Shown: positions 1 to 5,542 of the stretch, one piece after another
How the letters are laid out: each line of letters opens with the position of its first letter
Position numbering within the stretch: position 1 is the first letter of the stretch
DNA from: Cytophagales bacterium
GTDB lineage: Bacteria > Bacteroidota > Bacteroidia > Cytophagales > Cyclobacteriaceae
Direction: 5' to 3'
DNA length: 5,542 nucleotides
Assembly (NCBI GenBank): GCA_003541895.1
Contig: DPLR01000702.1
Location: 1-5,542, forward strand
The notes under the pieces: generated by a model
Database searches by the model: none
The model's input: the letters and a program-made list of their open reading frames with translations, nothing else
What the model was told of the DNA's origin: nothing
Position numbers and translations under genes: made by a program

Positions 1-29
1 TGACGTTTTTCTAATTGCCTTATTAACAA

Positions 30-37
30 TATATTTG
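30..37 (+). promoter_or_regulatory. Candidate Bacteroidota-type -7 promoter element (TATATTTG)
   Basis: TATATTTG matches the TAnnTTTG -7 consensus used by the primary sigma factor of Bacteroidota. It lies 43 bases before the ATG at 81, a reasonable distance for a promoter of the small gene and the efflux genes behind it. The partner -33 element (TTTG or TTG, about 19 bases upstream) is poor: only a T-run at 6-10 falls there, and the TTG at 15-17 is too close. In AT-rich DNA an 8-base match with two free positions occurs by chance fairly often, so this is a candidate only. Confidence 0.3.
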
Positions 38-80
38 CCGCCATTTCAAACTTGTTTTACGCAACTACGTTTTGTAACGC

Positions 81-413
81 ATGGCTCAATGGATGAGATA
101 TAAGCAGGGTATTTTTAGGGTGATGGCCACCCTGCTGATCTTGGTTAGCGTAAGTTTTTCAATGCCTGACAATTATTATTCTATTGAGAAGACATTCATC
201 AAATCTCCTTCGCCTCAAGCAGAACTTTTTTCTTTTATCGTTAATGATCTGGAAGACACAGACGATTCTTCTCCAGACTTGATAAGCTTAGAATTCATAA
301 AATTTGATTTTTCTATTTTTACAATTCACAGTACCGAATCTGAATCTGCATTATCAGAGAAAATTGTAAAACTGGATCCGATCTATCTCATTCATCGGAA
401 GCTTTTGATTTGA
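81..413 (+). CDS. Small exported or membrane-anchored protein of unknown function upstream of efflux genes
   Basis: I do not recognise this 110-residue protein. The N-terminus is basic (Arg6, Lys8, Arg13) and is followed by a hydrophobic stretch at about residues 14-27 (VMATLLILVSVSFS). This fits a signal peptide or a single membrane anchor, placing the rest in the periplasm. The remainder has an acidic patch at 56-66 (DLEDTDDSSPD) and a basic, hydrophobic C-terminus (LIHRKLLI). There is no cysteine, so it is neither a lipoprotein nor a Cys-based metal binder; His83 and His105 are the only histidines. Met5 (position 93) and Met15 (position 123) are alternative starts. ATG 81 is chosen because it gives the usual basic region before the hydrophobic core, but Met5 would do this almost as well. 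It ends 61 bases before the channel gene on the same strand. Small exported proteins are common beside Bacteroidota metal-efflux operons, so an accessory role is possible but unproven. The export-like N-terminus and lack of a competing frame favour a real gene. Confidence 0.6.
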   Translation: MAQWMRYKQGIFRVMATLLILVSVSFSMPDNYYSIEKTFIKSPSPQAELFSFIVNDLEDTDDSSPDLISLEFIKFDFSIFTIHSTESESALSEKIVKLDPIYLIHRKLLI

Positions 414-418
414 TCTTT

Positions 419-442
419 AGCAAATTTGGTTTTGCTCTTTTT
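419..442 (+). terminator. Weak hairpin with T-tract between the small gene and the channel gene
   Basis: AGCAAA (419-424) and TTTGCT (431-436) are perfect inverted repeats around a 6-base loop, and a run of five T follows at 438-442. The layout resembles a Rho-independent terminator or attenuator. The stem is only six pairs with two G-C pairs, so it would be unstable; partial read-through into the efflux genes is more likely than full termination. It starts 6 bases after the stop codon of the small gene. Confidence 0.25.
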
Positions 443-474
443 ATAAATCAGAATTTCTCATCACGTGTTTTATT

Positions 475-1719
475 ATGAATAAGTCATCTATCGGCTTTTT
501 AATTTTTATACTTTCTTTTCAAGGTTTACGGGGTCAGGATTCTGTGCTCACGTTTCAGCAGGCTAAAGAGAGATTGATCAATAAAAACTTTTATTTGTTG
601 GCTGCTCATTACGAAATTGATCAGGCGGATGCCCAAGTAATTCAAGCTAAGTTGTGGTATAATCCCACCGTTTATTTGAACCAAGGTTTTTCAAACACCT
701 TACCTCAAGACTACAAATACTATAAAAATCAGTATGAGGTGCAGATCAACCAAGCTATATCCATAGCAGGCAAGCATACGAACTCGGTTAAACTCGCCAA
801 AATAAATTTGGAGATAAACAAACACCAGTTTTCAGATGTGATGCGAAGTCTACTGTATGACTTAGGCAATAACTATAACAACTTAGCAACATTAGAAGCA
901 AAAGAAAAATTATATACTGAAGTTTTGAATAGCTACCAACGGTTGATTGCCGCCAGTAAGAAGGAATTGGAAGTTGGTGCAATTTCGGTTACAGAAGATC
1001 TCCGTATTAAATCAGAATACATTGCGGTCAAGTCGCAAGCTCTGGATAATGCAAATCAGAAGGAACAATACCTTTCTCAGATGCGCACGTTGCTTCAATA
1101 TCCTAAAGACACTTTGATTCAGGTAGCACAAAAAATCCCACTTTTCAATAATTCATTTTTATTGGACAGTTTGATTGAACGAGCACTGGTTGCCCGTCCC
1201 GATCTAAGAGTGTCTAAACTTTATCAAGAATACCAGCAACAAAATTTGAAGCTGCAGAGGTCTCTTGCTGTGCCCGATCTTTCAATCGGCTATGATTATG
1301 ATCTTGGCGGCAATTACACTACAAATTACAATGGATTATTACTTCAAATGCCCTTGCCTCTGTTTAATCGTAATCAGGGCAACATAAAAGAAACGAAGTA
1401 CAATATTTTACAGGCAGGCTTACAGAAAGATTATTTAAAAATTACGGTAACCAACCAAGTAATAGCGGCCTTCAATCAGTATAAGAAAAACGCGGAAGGT
1501 CTCTCGAATTACACAGACGAATATCTGAATAGCCTTTCGCAATTGAACCGAAATACCAACACGTATTTTCAAAAACGTGATATCAGTCTTTTGGAGTTCA
1601 TCGACTACCAACGGATTTATATTAGCACCAATATTCAGTTGATTGAACTACGACAACAATTTTTAAACAGCGTCAATAATCTGAATTTCAGTGTTGGCGA
1701 AACGGTAATAGATTATTAA
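475..1719 (+). CDS. TolC-family outer-membrane channel of a heavy-metal efflux system (CzcC/CusC type)
   Basis: This is the outer-membrane exit duct of a tripartite RND pump. At 414 residues it has the usual length of a CzcC-like OEP-family protein. Residues 1-20 look like a Sec signal peptide (hydrophobic IGFLIFILSF, likely cleavage after Gly20 before Gln21). There is no lipobox cysteine, unlike proteobacterial CusC, so the protein is probably not lipidated. Two OEP repeats can be seen. The first, about 27-208, has the strand region NPTVYLNQG (63-71), the strand QYEVQINQAISIAGK (86-100) and long helices. The second, about 230-410, has the strands DLSIGYDYDLGG (268-279) and LLLQMPLPLFNRNQGNI (288-304), the latter a hallmark of metal-efflux channels, and the helix turn around RDISLLEFIDYQR (368-380). 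Such proteins form trimers with a 12-strand barrel and a periplasmic helical tunnel. The start has no Shine-Dalgarno sequence, and no other upstream ATG fits the signal peptide. The adaptor gene follows after 19 bases. The family is clear; the metal is not set by this gene. Confidence 0.93.
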   Translation: MNKSSIGFLIFILSFQGLRGQDSVLTFQQAKERLINKNFYLLAAHYEIDQADAQVIQAKLWYNPTVYLNQGFSNTLPQDYKYYKNQYEVQINQAISIAGKHTNSVKLAKINLEINKHQFSDVMRSLLYDLGNNYNNLATLEAKEKLYTEVLNSYQRLIAASKKELEVGAISVTEDLRIKSEYIAVKSQALDNANQKEQYLSQMRTLLQYPKDTLIQVAQKIPLFNNSFLLDSLIERALVARPDLRVSKLYQEYQQQNLKLQRSLAVPDLSIGYDYDLGGNYTTNYNGLLLQMPLPLFNRNQGNIKETKYNILQAGLQKDYLKITVTNQVIAAFNQYKKNAEGLSNYTDEYLNSLSQLNRNTNTYFQKRDISLLEFIDYQRIYISTNIQLIELRQQFLNSVNNLNFSVGETVIDY

Positions 1720-1738
1720 CAGCAGGTATAAAAATTAT

Positions 1739-2842
1739 ATGAAAAATATTCATTTTCTCTTCGTGATTTTATTGATGACTTCTTGCGGAGGAAGCAAGAA
1801 AAAAGAAAAACAAGCGGTTCCATTAGCGAAAGATAAATTGAAACTTTCTGAGAGCCAGATGGCTCATATCAAAGTTGACACCGTGCATGAGCAAACATTA
1901 GCCGACCAACTGGTGGCCGTTGGTGAAGTTAGTTTTGCGGAAGACAACGTGGTACGCATTTACCCAATTGTAAGTGGTACTGTTGAAAAGATTTTTGTTT
2001 CCCTTGGAGATTACGTTCAAAAGGGGCAAAGCCTTGCTACTTTGCTGAGTATGGATATGAGCCAAATTCAACGCGACTATAATATCGCGAAATCCAACTT
2101 TTCAGTTGAGGAGAAAAACTTGGCGCGCGCACAAGAACTTTTTTCGGCAGGCATGATGAGTGAAAAGGAATTTGCGGGGGCAAAAAAAGATTACAATAAC
2201 GCGCTTTCAGAATTGAATGAACGAACACAAATTTTAAAATTATACGGTGGTTCATCGAGCGATTTAGATGCGATTTACAATGTGATGGCACCACGATCTG
2301 GTTACATTGTGGAACGAAGCATTACTGAAGGAACTCAAATTCGAAATGACAACAACACCAACATCTTCACTATATCCGATTTAAAAACGGTGTGGGTTTG
2401 GGCCAGCATTCACGAAAGTGACTTAGCAAAGGTATCCGAAGGAGACGAGGTGGTGGTGAAGACCATTGCGTTTCCAGATAAAATTTTTACTGGGCGTGTA
2501 AACAAGATCGGAACTATGCTTGATCCGGATTCTCGTGTAATCAAAATCAGAACAGAGTTAAATAATAACGAAGGTCTATTAAAACCCGAAATGTTTGCAA
2601 ACGTGGTGATCACACCAAAGGTGAGCGAAAAAGCAATTGTTGTATCCAATTCTTCGATCATCCTAGAAAACAATCAAAACTATGTAATGGTGAAAGTGAG
2701 CAAAAATGAGTTTAGGAAAGTACAAATAAAGACGGGCAGAGTTTTTCATTACTATACGGAAGTTCTTTCGGGTGTAACCGTAGGAGAAGCTATAGTTACT
2801 GAAGGCTCGTTGTTTGTGTTGACGGCCTTTAATCAATTGTAA
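1739..2842 (+). CDS. Efflux RND periplasmic adaptor lipoprotein (CzcB/CusB-type membrane fusion protein)
   Basis: This adaptor links the inner-membrane pump to the outer-membrane channel. The 367 residues are typical of Bacteroidota members. The signal peptide ends in LMTSC with Cys16 as the likely lipidation site, followed by GGSKKKEK. The lipobox is slightly off consensus (Met at -3), and there is no acidic run after the Cys of the kind that directs Bacteroidota lipoproteins to the cell surface, which fits a periplasm-facing protein. Domain order is: first lipoyl half with YPIVSGTVEKIFVSLGDYV (75-93) and KGQ (95-97); helical hairpin about 106-168; second lipoyl half with APRSGYIVE (184-192) and EGTQI (197-201); beta-barrel about 216-293 (TVWVWASIHESDLAKV, then LKPEMFANVVI); membrane-proximal domain about 298-360. 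No His-rich metal-binding extension is present, and the N-terminal methionine cluster that hands Cu(I) to the pump in E. coli CusB is not seen. The reading frame is intact and the pump gene starts 18 bases after the stop. Confidence 0.94.
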   Translation: MKNIHFLFVILLMTSCGGSKKKEKQAVPLAKDKLKLSESQMAHIKVDTVHEQTLADQLVAVGEVSFAEDNVVRIYPIVSGTVEKIFVSLGDYVQKGQSLATLLSMDMSQIQRDYNIAKSNFSVEEKNLARAQELFSAGMMSEKEFAGAKKDYNNALSELNERTQILKLYGGSSSDLDAIYNVMAPRSGYIVERSITEGTQIRNDNNTNIFTISDLKTVWVWASIHESDLAKVSEGDEVVVKTIAFPDKIFTGRVNKIGTMLDPDSRVIKIRTELNNNEGLLKPEMFANVVITPKVSEKAIVVSNSSIILENNQNYVMVKVSKNEFRKVQIKTGRVFHYYTEVLSGVTVGEAIVTEGSLFVLTAFNQL

Positions 2843-2860
2843 AACGCTCTCCTATTCTAT

Positions 2861-5542
2861 ATGAATAAATTTATCAAAGGAATTATTTCTTTCTCTCTGA
2901 AAAACCGGTTGATGGTTTTTCTTGGCACGTTGGTTATTATTGCTTGGGGGGTGCAAAGTTTTCTAGATACACCAATTGAAGCTTTTCCTGATGTTATTAA
3001 CACACGCATTGTAATTATCACTCAATGGCCAGGTCGAAGTGCTGAAGAACTCGAGAAGTTTGTCACCATTCCGATTGAAACTGAAATGAACGTAGTGCCG
3101 CGCAAAACTAGTTTGCGTTCCATTTCACTTTTTGGACTTTCCGTTGTCACTTTATTTTTTGAGGATGAAGTAGATGATTTCCGTGCGCGCCAAATGGTGG
3201 CAAATCAATTAGTGAATGTGAATCTGCCAACAGGTGCTGACCCAGAAATACAACCACCATCAGGCCCAACGGGCGAGATTTATCGCTATACGTTGGCTGG
3301 TGAAGGAAAGACTGTTCGCGAATTGAAGGAAGTTCAGGATTGGGTGATCGATAAAAGATTGAAGGCAGTTCAGGGCGTTGCTGACGTAGTGAGTTTTGGT
3401 GGAGAAGTAAAAACGTATGAAGTAACAATTGATCCCAGCCGATTAAGTGCCTACAATTTCACTGCGAATGATGTATTCAATGCTGTGAATGAAAATAACA
3501 GCAACGTAGGAGGGGATGTTGTTGAACGAGGTGCTCAAGCTTATTTGGTTCGGGGGGTTGGTCTGGTCAATAGTATGGATGACATTGAAAATATTATTGT
3601 CAAGAATATTAATGGAGCGCCCATTCGGGTAAAAGATGTGGCTGTTGTAAAAGAATCATTCAAGCCACGATTGGGTAGGGTAGGCAGAGGAGATGAAGTG
3701 GATGTGGTGGAAGGAATTGTTCTGCTTCGCAAAGGCGAAAACCCGAGTCAAGTTTTAAAAGATTTGAATTTAACGATTTCAGATTTGAATGATCGCGTAC
3801 TTCCTGACGGTGTAAAAATCAAAGTGTTTTATGATCGCACAACGCTAGTAAATCTTACCACGCATACCGTAATGGAAAATTTATTTGTGGGTATGCTGTT
3901 AGTAACATTCATCTTATCGATCTTCTTGCTGGATTGGCGTACAACTATTATGGTGTCAATCATTATTCCTTTGTCTTTGTTGTTTGCGTTTATCTGTATG
4001 CGCATAAAAGGAATGTCGGCAAACCTACTTTCTATTGGCGCCATCGACTTTGGTATTATTATCGATGGTGCGGTAGTAATGGTGGAAGGTGTATTCGTTT
4101 ACCTAGCTCATAAACAGCATGAAATTGGCGTAGAAAAATTTAACCTCATGACGAAGATGGGCTTCGTTAAAAAGGTTTCAATAGAAATGGGCAAACCCAT
4201 TTTTTTCTCTAAACTGATTATCATCACAGCACTCATTCCAATTTTTGCTTTTCAAAAAGTGGAAGGAAAAATGTTTTCACCTCTTGCTTACACGATGGGT
4301 TTTGCTTTGGGCGGAGCGCTTTTGTTTACCCTTACCCTCGTTCCATTGCTTTGTAAACTATTATTGAGCAAAAATGTAAAGGAGCGTGAAAATCCGTTGG
4401 TAAAAGGCCTCGAAAAAGTTTATTCACCTCTGCTGACGTGGTCAATGGATCACCCAGCACGTAGTGTGTTCTTTTCACTTTTGCTACTCATGTTTTCTTT
4501 GGTGATTGGTCGTCAATTAGGTTCTGAGTTTTTACCGAAGCTGAACGAAGGATCCATTTACGTTCGCGCTAGTATGCCGCAGAGCATTTCATTTTCAAAA
4601 GCCAATATTGAATCAGAGATGATGCGTCACATTTTCACAAAATACCCAGAAGTAAAAGGTGTGATCTCTCAAAATGGCCGGCCGAACGATGGAACAGACC
4701 CCACAGGCTTTTTCAATGTTGAGTTTTTTGTTGACCTACTCCCCAAAGATGAATGGACTCGTAATGTTACCAAAGATGAAATTGTGCTCGACATGCAAAA
4801 ACAATTGGCAGATCAGTTTCCCGGTGTTGTCTTTGGTTTTTCTCAGCCAATTTCTGACAATGTTGAAGAAGCTGTATCCGGTGTGAAAGGCGAGATGGCC
4901 ATTAAAATTTTTGGTGACAATTTGAACAAGCTAGAAAAACTGGCCGATACGGTGAAGAGCATTATGAGCACCGTTCAAGGTGTGCAGGATCTAGGGATTT
5001 TTAAAAGTCTAGGTCAACCTGAATTGCGGATTGACCTTGACCGCTATAAAATGGCGCGTTATGGGGCGAATATTTCTGATGCCAATGCCATCATTGAAAT
5101 GGCCGTTGGGGGTAAACAAGCTAGTACCATGTATGAAGGCGAACGCAGGTTTGACATTCGTGTGAGGTATTTACCTGAGTTTCGTCAAAGCGAAAAGGAG
5201 ATTGGAAAACTTTTAGTGCCTTGCACCAACGGAACGAAGATACCACTTCGTGAGATTGCCGATATAAAATTACAAACGGGTCCGGCTTTTGTTTACAGAG
5301 AAGGCAACCTTCGCTTCATCCCTATTAAATTTTCAGTACGTGGCCGCGATTTAGGAGGCACTATTGCTGAGGCTCAGGCAAAAGTCAGGAAAGTGCATTT
5401 GGACAAAGGATATTCTATGACATGGAACGGAGAATTTGAAAATCAAGTGCGTGCAACAGCTCGTCTTCAATTGGTAGTTCCTATCTGCGTTGGATTGATT
5501 TACATGTGGTTATTCTTCATGTTTAACTCACCAAAAGATGCT
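2861..5542 (+). CDS. CzcA/CusA-family heavy-metal efflux RND transporter, 3' end beyond window
   Basis: This is the proton-driven inner-membrane pump of the system. The frame is open for 894 codons to the window edge; family members are about 1,020-1,060 residues, so roughly 130-170 residues (TM9-12) are missing by cut-off, not by mutation. TM1 is about 14-34, followed by the porter segment IEAFPDVINTRIVIITQWPG (39-58), where family members usually have DVTNT. The segment KTSLRSISLFGLSVVTLFF (82-100) and PPSGPTGEIYRYTL (132-145) are typical of HME-RND pumps. TM2-TM6 span about 340-505. TM4 carries DFGIIIDGAVVMVEG (396-410); Asp396, Asp402 and Glu409 match the essential D402/D408/E415 relay of Cupriavidus CzcA. 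TM7 is about 533-552 and TM8 about 866-889, with the second porter half between. Positions aligned by eye to CusA Met573/623/672 are Val568, Asn619 and Glu670, arguing against Cu/Ag and for divalent cations such as Zn, Co, Cd or Ni. No TolC domain appears before the cut. The start at 2861 puts the N-terminus in register with the family, and no Shine-Dalgarno sequence precedes it. Confidence 0.95.
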   Translation, partial: MNKFIKGIISFSLKNRLMVFLGTLVIIAWGVQSFLDTPIEAFPDVINTRIVIITQWPGRSAEELEKFVTIPIETEMNVVPRKTSLRSISLFGLSVVTLFFEDEVDDFRARQMVANQLVNVNLPTGADPEIQPPSGPTGEIYRYTLAGEGKTVRELKEVQDWVIDKRLKAVQGVADVVSFGGEVKTYEVTIDPSRLSAYNFTANDVFNAVNENNSNVGGDVVERGAQAYLVRGVGLVNSMDDIENIIVKNINGAPIRVKDVAVVKESFKPRLGRVGRGDEVDVVEGIVLLRKGENPSQVLKDLNLTISDLNDRVLPDGVKIKVFYDRTTLVNLTTHTVMENLFVGMLLVTFILSIFLLDWRTTIMVSIIIPLSLLFAFICMRIKGMSANLLSIGAIDFGIIIDGAVVMVEGVFVYLAHKQHEIGVEKFNLMTKMGFVKKVSIEMGKPIFFSKLIIITALIPIFAFQKVEGKMFSPLAYTMGFALGGALLFTLTLVPLLCKLLLSKNVKERENPLVKGLEKVYSPLLTWSMDHPARSVFFSLLLLMFSLVIGRQLGSEFLPKLNEGSIYVRASMPQSISFSKANIESEMMRHIFTKYPEVKGVISQNGRPNDGTDPTGFFNVEFFVDLLPKDEWTRNVTKDEIVLDMQKQLADQFPGVVFGFSQPISDNVEEAVSGVKGEMAIKIFGDNLNKLEKLADTVKSIMSTVQGVQDLGIFKSLGQPELRIDLDRYKMARYGANISDANAIIEMAVGGKQASTMYEGERRFDIRVRYLPEFRQSEKEIGKLLVPCTNGTKIPLREIADIKLQTGPAFVYREGNLRFIPIKFSVRGRDLGGTIAEAQAKVRKVHLDKGYSMTWNGEFENQVRATARLQLVVPICVGLIYMWLFFMFNSPKDA

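Noticed and set aside
3..73. ACGTTTT occurring at 3-9 and 67-73 as a possible operator repeat
   Set aside because: It is only seven bases, has no symmetry and does not recur elsewhere upstream. This is expected by chance in T-rich DNA.
66..74. TACGTTTTG as a second -7 promoter element near the first start
   Set aside because: It has one extra T relative to TAnnTTTG, lacks a -33 partner at the right distance, and lies only seven bases before the ATG at 81. It could serve only if the start were Met15 at 123.
462..467. CACGTG palindrome just before the channel start as an operator
   Set aside because: A single 6-bp palindrome is too short to support a regulator site, and no second copy or flanking symmetry is seen.
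3147..4044. Minus-strand open frames opposite the pump gene (3147-3428, 3541-3732, 3829-4044)
   Set aside because: All are antisense to well-matched pump coding sequence and have low-complexity or unnatural translations, so they are shadows. The same holds for those opposite the channel gene (788-982) and the adaptor gene (2037-2294, 2410-2673).
4674..4886. Plus-strand open frame of 70 codons inside the pump gene
   Set aside because: It lies in another frame of the pump coding sequence, whose own frame is continuous and matches the family through this stretch. It has no independent start signal and no recognisable protein features.
2861..5542. A frameshift or natural truncation of the pump
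   Set aside because: The frame is open to the last base and family similarity continues into TM8. The missing C-terminus is explained by the window edge.
1..5542. A novel defence, mobile or RNA-based system
   Set aside because: No recombinase, transposase, nuclease, reverse transcriptase, terminal repeats, spaced repeats or tRNA-like structure is seen. Nearly all bases are explained by a metal-efflux operon.

Overview
The window holds one operon-like block of four plus-strand genes from what looks like a member of the Bacteroidota, possibly of the Cytophagales type. The evidence for the lineage is the AT-leaning composition, the lack of clear Shine-Dalgarno sequences before the starts, a TAnnTTTG promoter-like element, a lipoprotein signal of the CGGSKKK type in the adaptor, and the sequence style of the pump. 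The lineage call is inference from these traits; no marker gene is present.

Layout: positions 1-80 are upstream DNA with a candidate promoter. Positions 81-413 encode a small exported or membrane-anchored protein of unknown function. A 61-base gap with a weak hairpin follows. Three genes then form a tripartite heavy-metal efflux system in C-B-A order: a TolC/CzcC-type outer-membrane channel (475-1719), a CzcB-type periplasmic adaptor lipoprotein (1739-2842), and a CzcA/CusA-family (HME-RND) proton-driven pump (from 2861, cut off by the window end at 5542). The gaps of 19 and 18 bases between the three genes imply co-transcription.

Together the three proteins should form a continuous duct. 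The pump binds metal ions in the periplasm or inner membrane and is powered by protons through Asp396, Asp402 and Glu409 in TM4. The adaptor bridges it to the channel, which releases the ions outside. The pump carries the DFG-x3-DGA-x3-VE signature of divalent-cation exporters, and the three methionines that bind Cu(I)/Ag(I) in E. coli CusA are replaced by Val, Asn and Glu. Zn/Co/Cd/Ni-type substrates are therefore more likely than copper or silver, but the exact ion cannot be read from the sequence.

I see no mobile element, CRISPR array, RNA gene or local regulator. This is a well-known kind of system. The less explained parts are the small upstream protein, the hairpin after it, and the VEG (rather than VEN) ending of the pump's proton-relay motif.
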